Shown: one piece after another, positions 16,855 to 25,690 of the stretch
How the letters are laid out: each line of letters opens with the position of its first letter
How positions within the stretch are numbered: position 1 is the first letter of the stretch
The notes under the pieces: generated by a model
Told to the model about the DNA's origin: nothing
The model's database searches: none
Seen by the model: the letters and a program-made list of their open reading frames with translations, nothing else
DNA from: Paracoccaceae bacterium
GTDB taxonomy: Bacteria > Pseudomonadota > Alphaproteobacteria > Rhodobacterales > Rhodobacteraceae
Direction: 5' to 3'
Length of the DNA: 49,874 nt
Assembly (NCBI GenBank): GCA_902633655.1
Contig: CACPHA010000004.1
Span: forward strand, 1 to 49,874
Program-made: the position numbers and the translations under genes

Positions 16855-17456
16855 GGTATTTCACCGATCTGGCGATTTGCACAACAGTATTATGGCCCAG
16901 CTCGATCAATCTGGCTCGTAACAAGCTGGCAGATATTGGATCCAGTGACAATACGCCGAGATGATCACTTGCAGGACTCGAGTTTTCCAGAAACATAAGA
17001 TCACCGGCCCAAAAACCTTTTTTTGTGCTCACCGCCGAATAGATCCAAAACATAAAGGTACTGGTATGCCTTCGCACTGTTGGCATCACTGCGAGCCCAA
17101 TCATCTCCGTAAAACATTGGATCGGCTTCTTGATCCAACATCTTCAGCATTATCCCGTATTCGTGATAAATATCCCGGTATTCACTCAAACTTACCGGCT
17201 CGTCTACCGGCAGGTAACATCCACGATATCTTTGTAGAACTTGCCGGTAGGTCAAGTCTTCAAAGCCAAAGTCTGGGCTATCTTCCCGCCATTCATATTC
17301 CATACCGCGATCTACTAGAAAGAACTTCGTCCTATTCCTGGTGCTTGCAAAAAAAGGTACAACAGATTTCTTGTTTGTTAGAAACCACTCGGCTTTCGCG
17401 AGGTATGCCGTGGTTAGGAATGAGCCCGAACCAATCAAAAAGGAACGTCTGTCCAT
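16796..17456 (-). pseudogene. Cassette 3 gene A, frameshifted
   Basis: The start MDRRSFLIGSGSFLTTAYL and the blocks DSPDFGFEDLTYRQV, RYRGCYLP and QEADPMFYGDDWA identify it as the third member, closer to A1 than to A2. At about 17028, in a run of seven A, the frame shifts. Removing one A restores KKGFWAGDLMFLENSSPAS, LSLDPISASLLRARLIELGH and the C-terminus. Without the repair it stops after 151 residues. The C-terminus runs longer than in A1 and A2, as if the original stop were lost. Confidence 0.8.
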
Positions 17457-17457
17457 C

Positions 17458-17945
17458 TTACCAGACCTCCCTTGCTATAGCTTGAACATCTTCAACGTCT
17501 AAAAGACCCGTATTATTCAACCAATGGAAGTGATCGACGTAGTTCTCTTTTGCATCCCATTTCCGTAGCCCCAATACCAGATGGGTCGCGAGAGTCTTTT
17601 CATCTGAATAGCATCGGTTCGCATACACCACGAGCTGCCAATGCCATTTCCATGGTACACATCCATCATCAACCCAGTTGTTCCAGAGGAGCCATCCTGT
17701 ACGGCGGGGTTTAAATAATAGTTATCAATGCGGTTATTCATCGGTGACCATGCCTATTCCACGCTAAACAAGTAGGTAAGTTTTCGTGGTCAGGCCTTGG
17801 GATAATTCTTAATTAACGGCTCGATCAACTCGACCTTTGGAGCAAGCCGCTTAGGCTGATCTGGTAAATCAACCACCTCATAAAGCCTTTGTTGAGACCT
17901 ATCCTCAGATGACATGGGAATAAAAGAATTGTGTTTGGTAGGCAT
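17458..17945 (-). pseudogene. Cassette 3 gene B, two stops and a frameshift
   Basis: It starts at the ATG at 17945 and is very like B1 at first (SFIPMSSEDRSQQRLYEVV against SFIPMSSEERPQQRLYEVV). In-frame stops follow: TGA where B1 has Ser after NYPKA, and TAG where B1 has the first Trp of EWAWSP. A one-base loss near 17707 in the YYLNP-R-R block shifts the rest. The end (DVQAIAREVW then stop, 1 nt before A3) is still recognisable. The spacing to A3 matches cassette 1. Confidence 0.82.
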
Positions 17946-17955
17946 ATTATGCCCT

Positions 17956-18011
17956 TCCGCTTTAGTGCTTTAGGCAGGATGCCAAGGCGCACAAGTTGAA
18001 GATTAAATGCC
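17956..18011 (-). promoter_or_regulatory. Conserved 56-nt leader, copy 3 (upstream of decayed B3)
   Basis: 55 of 56 bases are identical to copy 2 although the genes behind it are broken and their closest coding relatives are in cassette 1. Confidence 0.7.
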
Positions 18012-18503
18012 TTTCTCATAACTATCAAAAAGAGGTCATTTTTTCAACTGAAATTATTAATTTACCTTTTTGATTTTTGGACCTTTCAGCTATTGAGGTC
18101 AGCGGATGCGCTTTACGCTCATTCTAAGAAGTTTAAGAATATTTTGTATGGCATTACTGAAAAATTTTGCTTCTCTTGCTCAGTTTTGCGGCTTACACGA
18201 GACCTTTCAACGACTGTCAGCGCAATCCCAAAAGTATTCCATTACGAGCAACTTCTTTAAAAAAGTAAACATGAAATCCCGTTGCTACGTATTGAATAGG
18301 AATTGAAACATTTTTTCTCTTATTATGAATGGCATTTTGTTGTTTTAATATCGGGTTAGACTCGCGGCTCAAACCTACAAAAAAGTCACATTTATACTTT
18401 AGTTAAGGGTGGGGTTGATTAACCAACACGATTTATTATGGTCATTACTAAGACTGAACTTATAGCACTTATGCATAGCAAAACGGGAGCACTTTGGTAA
18501 AAT
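18012..18503. other. AT-rich gap upstream of the defence island
   Basis: A 66-codon plus-strand frame at 18106-18306 has no Shine-Dalgarno sequence and unremarkable composition, so I do not call it. The stretch 18307-18503 is AT-rich and presumably carries the promoter of the HEPN gene; no confident -35/-10 pair was found. Confidence 0.4.
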
Positions 18504-19685
18504 ATGACCCAGATATTGAGAGATGCTTTCTTATCTCAAAAAGTTCAAGCGCATCTCTCGGGTATAATTCTAAATACGCTCAACGCTGTCGCCTTTGTTG
18601 GATACCGAAACAAAAATCTAGATTTGGGACAATACAATTATCTGAAAAACGATCTAGAAGGCGCCAAATATAGCGACGTTACAGTGGTAGCGCGCTTATT
18701 TCGGAACCGATACGCATTCACAGACTCGAAAAACCTCTCACGAAATAAGACTATTTTAAGCCTGGGGCGTAATATCAAAGACGACTGCGAAATATTTCTA
18801 AAAAATAACGAAAATCAGAAATCTAATAATATTAAAAAACTTTATAACATACTACGCGAGTTAGATCCGTTAGTACAAAATTTGTTATATTATAGAAATT
18901 TTTGTTCGCATAATATGAAAGTTGTTGACCAAGTGGGCTGGAAATTAGCGGTAATCGCAGGCGTTGTCAGAACATGCGAAATCGCTTTAAACGATAAAAG
19001 TACATACCAACTTAATTCTGAAATTATTGAGGAATTTAAGTCGTTCGCATCTGACCCATCCGGAGGTTTTGCTACATCTAGTGCGCCTGAAGCACTTACA
19101 AAAGCTGAGTATGCTAGCAATACTCCGGCTGTAAATAGGCATGATGAAAAGGATTTATCGTCGGTATATGATAAATTGGATGGAATAATCTCCGAGTTAT
19201 CACATTTAACCGATTTTGGGAAAAAACTGGACAAGCTTATTTCTGTTCAAAATAAGACCGATGCGATATCGGCTTCTCAGGTGCCTCAACCCAAAGAGAC
19301 AAAAATCTTACAAAGTTCAGAGACGGTCGAAGAAGTCAATTCAAATGATGATGAAGACGCAAGTGACTCAAGCTATGATGACGTGAACACAATCACCCCT
19401 GAAATATTGCGCCAACGTTTGCAAAATATCAGCGTGACAGTTAAGAGCCGTTACCAAAATACCCCTGGATTTGGAGCCCGCACAAACTTACTACAGGTTG
19501 CAAACATTGGAATAATTTTGCAACGTGAGCCATCATCACTGGAGGAAATGCTTTCTTTTGAGGAAATTCGCTCGAGATTGGATCTAAGTAATCCCCTAAT
19601 TCTTGAACAAATTTCAGAATATGGCGAAAATCTTACGGACTTATTCTCTAATGTTCTTTGGGAGTCGGCATTCGAATTTAGTTAA
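18504..19685 (+). CDS. HEPN-like protein at the head of the left ATPase arm, 393 aa
   Basis: The N-terminal 180 residues are helical and include LLYYRNFCSHN, an R-x4-H motif (R131, H136) followed by W and hydrophobic helices, the typical HEPN arrangement. Residues 200-305 are low-complexity and acidic (SNDDEDASDSSYDD), probably a flexible linker. The C-terminal 90 residues (ITPEILRQRLQNISVTVKSR onward) form a small helical domain of unknown type. HEPN proteins are commonly RNases in abortive defence. The next gene, the GHKL ATPase, starts 17 nt downstream, so this is likely the first gene of that operon and its effector or sensor (inference). No counterpart exists in the right arm. Confidence 0.6.
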   Translation: MTQILRDAFLSQKVQAHLSGIILNTLNAVAFVGYRNKNLDLGQYNYLKNDLEGAKYSDVTVVARLFRNRYAFTDSKNLSRNKTILSLGRNIKDDCEIFLKNNENQKSNNIKKLYNILRELDPLVQNLLYYRNFCSHNMKVVDQVGWKLAVIAGVVRTCEIALNDKSTYQLNSEIIEEFKSFASDPSGGFATSSAPEALTKAEYASNTPAVNRHDEKDLSSVYDKLDGIISELSHLTDFGKKLDKLISVQNKTDAISASQVPQPKETKILQSSETVEEVNSNDDEDASDSSYDDVNTITPEILRQRLQNISVTVKSRYQNTPGFGARTNLLQVANIGIILQREPSSLEEMLSFEEIRSRLDLSNPLILEQISEYGENLTDLFSNVLWESAFEFS

Positions 19686-19702
19686 CTGCGAAAGAATATA
19701 AG

Positions 19703-21640
19703 ATGTGGAAATTTCAGATTAATAGTTCCGGGGAAACACAAGGATGGAATGACAACGGGATACAGACATTCCGCCACAACATACTCAAAAGCTTAGCTAG
19801 AGAAATTATTCAAAACAGTATTGATGCCCGGCAGAACAATGGTGGGCCAGTTAGAGTCGATTTTAGGTTAGAACGGCTTTCTAAGATTTCCATACCAGGT
19901 GTAGATGAATTAGAAGCACGCCTCGTTGCCATCAAGAGTGCTGATGGTAAAAATGAGGGTGATGCACATATTAGCGAGATGGAAGAGGCACATTCTTGTA
20001 TATCAAAGTCTGCTTTGAATGTGCTTATAATTTCTGACTCCAACACTAACGGTATGCCATATTATGGCGAAGGCACAAGTTCACCGTTGTTCAGATATAT
20101 CAAAGCCACTGGTAGCTCTGGTGGCTCGCAGGCTCGGGCCGGTTCACATGGTTTAGGTAAAGCGGCTCCATTAGCATCGTCGCCATTGAGAACAATTTAT
20201 GTTTCTACCTTTTGGGACGACGAAGGCGAGATAAAACGCCATTACCAGGGCAGAACGAGGTTGATGAGCCTCACTACGGAGGATGGTATTACAAGTGGAA
20301 CTGGATATTGGGGTACGCATGAATATCAGCCATTAACTAAGTTAGATAACACTAATTTTGACTGGTTAAAAAGGACTGTGGCCGGCTCGACGGTCGCAGT
20401 TCCTGGGTTTCGAACGAATGTCAAAGAATGGTCGGCAATTTTAGCTGGCTACATCGTTTCAGAATTTTTCGCAGCGCTGCACACTAACGCGCTCGAAGTG
20501 ACAATAGTTGACTCAGTTAGGCAAGGAAAGGCGCAAACCTATACTCTCAACTCAAGAACTGTCAGTAATAGAAATAAGTTTTTCAAAAGTGAATTCATAA
20601 GGGAAGAAATTCAAAATTATTTGAATAAAAACGATGATGCTCTGTCGGATGCAGAGTATTTTTACGATTGTCTCAATGAAAGTGACTCGGAACTCATTAA
20701 ACTCATTTTTGATGTTCAGCATCTCGGATCAGTTCGATTAAGGCTCAAGATTCTAGAGGGTGCGCCAAGAAAAGTTTGCCTGATCCGGCGCGATATGAAA
20801 ATTACTGATAATCTGCAAACCAAAGGCGGAATGTGGTCACCAGGCCACGTGCCCCCCAAGATCAAAGATTTTTGTGGCGTCATTGATATTTTGAGCGAAG
20901 AGGGCGAGCGTATGATCCGCTCAATGGAGCCTCCACAACATGATAATTTATCGCCAGACAATATGCCCGAGGTAGACCGAGAAATAGGCCGTGAGCTTTA
21001 TAGAGAGTTAAGTCAAAAAATAAGAAATATTGTGGAAGAGTATGCAACTACTGAAATTGCACAGGAGCGCATAGTATCAGAACTAAGTGAATATTTTTAT
21101 GATGACACAGAATTCGATGCAAACGCTCCCACAGTTACTCAAGAACAGGATCCAAATGGGCGAAATGTGATAAGTTTAGCGCCACTTAAGGCAAGAAAAA
21201 CTAGTCCTCAAAACGAAGTCGCAATTGAAGATAATGATGATGGTGAGGGCGGAGCTGGTGGAGAAGATGGAAGCGGCGGTGGTGGAAGTTCTGGGCACGG
21301 TGGCGGACGGGGTACTGGCACGGGTGGTACAGGTACTAAAGGCATTTCCCAAAATAGAATAAAATTACAGCGTCAACGAATATGGAAAAAGGGTAACAAA
21401 TACAGATTATCAGCCGTGGTAGATGAACCTTTCATCGGAAATATCCAAGTTTTCGAAGTAGGGATGATCGGTCATGAGTTAATAAAAATCAAGTCTACAA
21501 ATATTGGTGAACTAAAAAGGGATGGCGTTGTTGCCGTCAAAAATGACGATTTCGTATCTAATAAATTGATGTTAGATTTAGAGTTTGAAAACGCGCCGAT
21601 CGGTGGACTAACTGTCGTAGCCTCCAAGGGTGAACCATGA
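19703..21640 (+). CDS. MutL/MORC-like GHKL ATPase, left arm, 645 aa
   Basis: The GHKL signature is REIIQNSIDAR (E34, N38, D41), then ISDSNTNG (about 111-117, G1-like) and SHGLGKAAP (148-156, G2/lid). This fits the MutL-like ATPases of restriction-modification neighbourhoods rather than histidine kinases. A transducer-like segment follows (about 200-440). A glycine-rich linker of about 38 residues (around 509-547) precedes a C-terminal beta domain. The right-arm paralogue has the same order but no Gly-rich linker. It overlaps the next gene by ATGA. Such ATPases are thought to clamp on DNA and recruit nucleases (family knowledge). Confidence 0.82.
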   Translation: MWKFQINSSGETQGWNDNGIQTFRHNILKSLAREIIQNSIDARQNNGGPVRVDFRLERLSKISIPGVDELEARLVAIKSADGKNEGDAHISEMEEAHSCISKSALNVLIISDSNTNGMPYYGEGTSSPLFRYIKATGSSGGSQARAGSHGLGKAAPLASSPLRTIYVSTFWDDEGEIKRHYQGRTRLMSLTTEDGITSGTGYWGTHEYQPLTKLDNTNFDWLKRTVAGSTVAVPGFRTNVKEWSAILAGYIVSEFFAALHTNALEVTIVDSVRQGKAQTYTLNSRTVSNRNKFFKSEFIREEIQNYLNKNDDALSDAEYFYDCLNESDSELIKLIFDVQHLGSVRLRLKILEGAPRKVCLIRRDMKITDNLQTKGGMWSPGHVPPKIKDFCGVIDILSEEGERMIRSMEPPQHDNLSPDNMPEVDREIGRELYRELSQKIRNIVEEYATTEIAQERIVSELSEYFYDDTEFDANAPTVTQEQDPNGRNVISLAPLKARKTSPQNEVAIEDNDDGEGGAGGEDGSGGGGSSGHGGGRGTGTGGTGTKGISQNRIKLQRQRIWKKGNKYRLSAVVDEPFIGNIQVFEVGMIGHELIKIKSTNIGELKRDGVVAVKNDDFVSNKLMLDLEFENAPIGGLTVVASKGEP

Positions 21641-22482
21641 AATATGATCATAACAAGTCATACGGCTATCCAATATTAAGACCTGTTTTGGACGATGTAA
21701 TTAACGAAAGTGATTACGTTGGGTATAGTTTTGAACCGTCATTCAATCCAATGGTGCTACCAAAAAATCCAAAAAAACTTTGCATAGAAGTAGAAACATA
21801 TTTGCAGGAGCCAACTTTAAAAATTGCAGTCATAGAGAAAAGGGCTAAAATCAAGCTAATCGTAGCATGCAGAGAAACTTTCTTTACAAAAAGTTTTGAT
21901 ATTGGTGTTGATATGGACACCGTAGAATTACAAGCTGAGGATGTGCACGGTCGAGTTGAGCTAACACTTTTTGTTATTGCTCAAGAGGATTTTCAGTTAT
22001 CTAGTGATAAGTTCCACCCTGATTTTGATGATGAAGCTTTCAATATTATTAAGGGTAATATCCTAGCACAATCTCTCACCCAGGAAATTTACATGCAGAA
22101 AGAATTTTTCAGAAATGCTAGATCTATTATATCTATTTCCGCAAATGATAGTTTGTCCGATGGAGAATATGTAGTTTCGCTTGATAGTGATTACATCGAG
22201 ATTTCAATGAATTCAGCGTTGAACGCTAAAATTAATGGCTTGCTAGAAACTAATGCTAATGAGCCAATAGAAGCATTAAATTCTATTTTTGTACCGGCAG
22301 TGACACATGCTTTACACGAATTAAATTCGCGTGAAGTGCTTGAAGAATACAAATGGGCACAGGTCTTAAAAATGCAATTAGAAACGATCAAAAACCAGCA
22401 ACCGATTAGAGATGAAGTATATAATCAGGCTCAAACTTTGTTTAAAAAGCCGCTTTCAAAAATCGCCGAGATATCTGAATGA
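21637..22482 (+). CDS. Unknown protein paired with the MutL-like ATPase, left arm, 281 aa
   Basis: It starts MKYDHNKSYGYPILRPV and is paralogous to the right-arm gene (MKFDTQSFPYPVLTPI). Both have a Cys-containing block followed by a Phe and a charged turn (CRETFFTKSFDIG here, CAETLFRKAFLLG there), a D-x-HG block (AEDVHGRVELT against AYDFHGGVSFT) and a helical C-terminus with YKWAQVL or YKWANAL. The likely architecture is an N-terminal beta-rich half and a C-terminal helical half. No catalytic motif is recognised. ATGA overlaps on both sides imply obligatory co-translation with ATPase and DUF6339-like genes, so it is probably a complex subunit. Confidence 0.78.
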   Translation: MKYDHNKSYGYPILRPVLDDVINESDYVGYSFEPSFNPMVLPKNPKKLCIEVETYLQEPTLKIAVIEKRAKIKLIVACRETFFTKSFDIGVDMDTVELQAEDVHGRVELTLFVIAQEDFQLSSDKFHPDFDDEAFNIIKGNILAQSLTQEIYMQKEFFRNARSIISISANDSLSDGEYVVSLDSDYIEISMNSALNAKINGLLETNANEPIEALNSIFVPAVTHALHELNSREVLEEYKWAQVLKMQLETIKNQQPIRDEVYNQAQTLFKKPLSKIAEISE

Positions 22483-23246
22483 CAGAGATCCCAATTATTT
22501 CGCAGAATATGTTGAGCTCACTTTACACTAATGTTGAGGTTAACAAAAATTCGTATTTTAGAAATGGCCTAGAGAAAATCATAGGAGATTCACTCAGGAA
22601 ATTACATAATACGACAATCAAGCAAAATTTATCAGTCGATCTTCGTTGGAATGCCCATGCGCTAGCAGGCGAGCTTGATGCCGTAAATTCAAGAATTTTG
22701 TATTCTTCATTGGAAGGAATGACACCCTATCAGGCTCGAGATGAACGTATTTTGGCGGCAATAACGCATCTGTATGCGCGTGAATATACTGTGCAACGTC
22801 ATAAGATTGAAGAAAATGATACAGATAAAATTAAGCGACACTTCTTCGCCCGAGGAAATGGATCACGAAGTATAGAACGTGATAATTCAATTGGGCGGTT
22901 ATGGTGGAATGGCTACCTTATTTCCCGATGCAAGGAAGGTGAAGATTTTGACGAACTATTGTCTATATTATGTACCGATACCGATTTCAGAGCTCAACTG
23001 ATAGAGCGCCCCAGTGCTTCTACAATACCTCAAGCTGCGCTTGCTATTTTGATATGTAAGAAAAATTTCCAAACGCAAGAACCACACAATGAATTCTTTA
23101 AAGGACGAGGCTCTGAAGCCCCTTTTCGAAGATGGTTTCGTAAAATTAATCTTTACGGTGGCGCGAAGTTGTTCGCATCGATGGAATACGCAGAACTGTA
23201 TAAACTTTTCTGGGACGCCATGATAGAAATCAATGACCGTGAATAA
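22479..23246 (+). CDS. DUF6339-like protein, left arm, 255 aa
   Basis: The block HFFARGNGSRSIERDNSIGR followed by LWWNGYLI is the hallmark; the right-arm paralogue has HWFAKNNRNRIRDNAISRLW at the same place. This fits DUF6339 as I remember it; the fold is all-helical and the function unknown. A conserved upstream piece mentions TPYQARDERILAAITHLY (right arm: TPAEATDERLWTTLCFAEL). The last 17 bases overlap, tail to tail, the end of the Vsr-like gene on the other strand. It closes the left arm operon. Confidence 0.75.
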   Translation: MTEIPIISQNMLSSLYTNVEVNKNSYFRNGLEKIIGDSLRKLHNTTIKQNLSVDLRWNAHALAGELDAVNSRILYSSLEGMTPYQARDERILAAITHLYAREYTVQRHKIEENDTDKIKRHFFARGNGSRSIERDNSIGRLWWNGYLISRCKEGEDFDELLSILCTDTDFRAQLIERPSASTIPQAALAILICKKNFQTQEPHNEFFKGRGSEAPFRRWFRKINLYGGAKLFASMEYAELYKLFWDAMIEINDRE

Positions 23247-23574
23247 ATCTATTGATTTTATAAACTATTCTTCTTGCTCCAAATCTGTGCAATTCACATT
23301 CCCAAACACGAAAATATTTTATTTTTGAATTCTTATAATGAGATCTTACTTCCAAATCACGACTCATAATCGCACTCACTTTAGATCTCCACAAATCAGA
23401 TATATTCCATTCTTTGCACGCATGCCCATGCCAAAAACATCCATGTACAAATATTGCACACCTGCCTTGGTTTACTAAAAAATCAGGTCGACCAAAGTGT
23501 TGCGTAGCTCTCTGCACATATTTAATTTCTGCCTTTTTGAGTTCAACGGCAAGTTCTTGCTCCAATGCACTCAT
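23230..23574 (-). CDS. vsr: Vsr-like very-short-patch-repair endonuclease, 114 aa
   Basis: The Vsr core is clear: HFGRPDFLVNQGRCAIFVHG followed by CFWHGH, with D31 as the catalytic Asp, and the family end FRVWECEL. At 114 aa it is shorter than E. coli Vsr (156 aa); the N-terminal helix with the usual RSKNT motif is reduced to LEQELAVELKKAEIKY. Classical Vsr nicks T:G mismatches made by deamination at Dcm sites and works with MutS/MutL. Here it accompanies a C5 methyltransferase and MutL-like ATPases, so it may be the nuclease of a defence complex. It follows the AIPR stop by 5 nt and is the last gene of the right arm. Confidence 0.85.
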   Translation of the reverse strand: MSALEQELAVELKKAEIKYVQRATQHFGRPDFLVNQGRCAIFVHGCFWHGHACKEWNISDLWRSKVSAIMSRDLEVRSHYKNSKIKYFRVWECELHRFGARRIVYKINRFIHGH

Positions 23575-23579
23575 TCTTT

Positions 23580-25631
23580 TCAGCTCACAGCATAAGGCCG
23601 TAAATTTGATATAAAAACAATTTCACCACCCTGTTTTTGATATTGGTGAACAAATTTAGCGAGTTGTCTTAATTTAAATTCTGGGACGTGCTCTCCCCTG
23701 CGTAATTTTTCAATGTCATTATTTTTTCCCTCAGACATCTGTCTTCCAATAAATGTCTTTATGTTTGACCAACAGTCAGGATGAATAGAAAGTAATTTAA
23801 CTTCATCCACTAAGTCCTCCAAGATTGCGCGTTCTTTCTCGGCTTCCGCTCTGATTTTATCAGCAAAATCTTTTGCAACAATGGTACCAGGCAACTCTGA
23901 TAGTGAAAGTATATCAAAATTTTCTAACATATTCCGCCAACATTGTTCATTTTTGGCGTAGGTCGTAGGATTGCCAGCGTAACCGAGGAGGTGTGCATTT
24001 ACGCTTTCGGCTACATCCAACAGGACCTGCAACAATAATTCAGGTGTTTTTTGTTTCTTCCACAAAGACATAACATCTATGGAGAGCTCGTGCTCTTTCA
24101 GAGAATATGCAAACCACGCAACACTATAGGCAACAACGTTTGCTGGAAATCCTGAGTACCATGGTTGTTTGGGTATTTCTTTTCTAAAATCGCGATAGAT
24201 CATCGTTTTTATAATTGCGTCCAAAAAATACTGCTTATTATATTTTTCTGGAGTTTTTTCCATTTCTATAGATTTTGCGAAAATTTTAAAATTACCCTGG
24301 GCACCCTTACTGACTTCGTGGGGTTTTATATCCCAAGCGTTCAATACTAAGGCCAAGTCTGTTTTTGTAAGCATTTTGGGTTTGGGGTATGTTCTTTGAA
24401 ACTCTCGTTTTTTAGCAGGTGTTAAATCGCCCTGCTCATTCAAATATTGCCCACGAGAGCGTTCATAAAACCAGCGTTCACTTCTGGCACTCCCTTGGAT
24501 TATTGGGGGAATAGTGGTTCGTGAAAATTCTTCAATACGCTGGTGGAAGGGACTGTTCGAAAATAAATCTGCCTCACTTACTGGATTTTGGCTGTTCGCG
24601 AACTTTGCGATATTTGGAACAATCGTGTCAATTATTCCTTCATCGGTTATCACATTCAATTTCATTTGAACATCGACGCCCTTGAGATCGATCCCCTCTT
24701 TGTGTGCGTTATATATTTGCGCAGTAGTTTGACCACCGTTCACAATTTGCAAATTTTCTAATTCCAAAATTTTATTTTCGTCAGAAAACCTTATACCCTT
24801 TGCGGTCGAGGTAATACCATTGTTATATGCAAAAAATCGCTGAGGGTTTTCACTGAGCGTGATCTTTATTCCTTTATTAACCTTTGAGCGATTTTGCAGA
24901 AAGCTACGTACATTTTGCTCCAATACACGTGATCTGTATCGACCGTAAATTTCAGCCAGCTTATCCGCGGGCATGACTACAAGATAAGAAGTTAAATCGT
25001 CAGACTTTGAAGCTTCCAATGCCGCAAGCGGCGCATCTTCAAAGCTTATAATGATTTGCTCTCGTTCATTCCCGGAGCTTTCCACTTCAAAAAAACGTTG
25101 TAAATCCCAAATTCCAACAGCCACTTTTTTGCCAAAAAGCGTACCTTTTTCACTATGTTCATACCTTTTGCTTAACAGCTTATTTGTGATAAAAATCACC
25201 TTCAATGTTTTTGTTCCTGGCCATTGATTTTTCAATTCTTTTATCAAAAAGAAAGTGTCAGTTCGGGCTAAAGAGGAGCTCCAGCCATCATCTTTTTCAA
25301 ATACTTTTTTAAGAAAGCGCTGCACTCTCTGAAATGCAGGTTTTAGATCTGAATTTGTCAAATTTTTAATATTGTCCTGCTCCATCTCTTCAAAAAGATT
25401 CACAAACAAAGTAAATTCGCCAAAAACAGGATCGAAGGAATACGCCGATATCGTGGATTTTATCTCATCACGGTCGTCAACGCTTAGTATTTCGTAGGCA
25501 TCGATCTCACCTGTTTCAGTAACACGATCGAGAGAACATTCTAAAAAAGCGTTGGACTTAATCTGACCCGTCTCAATAGCTATTTCCCGTACTTCTTCCA
25601 TGAGTATGTCAAAATATTCTACTAATTCCAT
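23580..25631 (-). CDS. AIPR-family (abortive infection phage resistance) protein, 683 aa
   Basis: The AIPR core is at residues 266-303: FFAYNNGIT, then LENLQIVNGGQTTAQIY. The length matches the family. The N-terminal 230 residues (predicted alpha/beta with VKVIFITNK-like strands) and the helical C-terminal third are also typical. AIPR proteins are found beside MutL-like ATPases, Z1 proteins and methyltransferases in defence loci; their activity is not settled. The gene is 59 nt downstream of the right-arm DUF6339-like gene and 5 nt upstream of vsr. No AIPR copy exists in the left arm, so it may serve both. Confidence 0.88.
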   Translation of the reverse strand: MELVEYFDILMEEVREIAIETGQIKSNAFLECSLDRVTETGEIDAYEILSVDDRDEIKSTISAYSFDPVFGEFTLFVNLFEEMEQDNIKNLTNSDLKPAFQRVQRFLKKVFEKDDGWSSSLARTDTFFLIKELKNQWPGTKTLKVIFITNKLLSKRYEHSEKGTLFGKKVAVGIWDLQRFFEVESSGNEREQIIISFEDAPLAALEASKSDDLTSYLVVMPADKLAEIYGRYRSRVLEQNVRSFLQNRSKVNKGIKITLSENPQRFFAYNNGITSTAKGIRFSDENKILELENLQIVNGGQTTAQIYNAHKEGIDLKGVDVQMKLNVITDEGIIDTIVPNIAKFANSQNPVSEADLFSNSPFHQRIEEFSRTTIPPIIQGSARSERWFYERSRGQYLNEQGDLTPAKKREFQRTYPKPKMLTKTDLALVLNAWDIKPHEVSKGAQGNFKIFAKSIEMEKTPEKYNKQYFLDAIIKTMIYRDFRKEIPKQPWYSGFPANVVAYSVAWFAYSLKEHELSIDVMSLWKKQKTPELLLQVLLDVAESVNAHLLGYAGNPTTYAKNEQCWRNMLENFDILSLSELPGTIVAKDFADKIRAEAEKERAILEDLVDEVKLLSIHPDCWSNIKTFIGRQMSEGKNNDIEKLRRGEHVPEFKLRQLAKFVHQYQKQGGEIVFISNLRPYAVS

Positions 25632-25690
25632 GAATCGCCCCCGCCGAAAAAGCAGGAAATCTTACACTCTAGAAAAGTTTTGTAAAGGTT

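Noticed and set aside
18106-18306. 66-codon plus-strand frame before the HEPN gene
   Set aside because: No RBS, no recognisable features, and composition expected by chance in AT-rich DNA.
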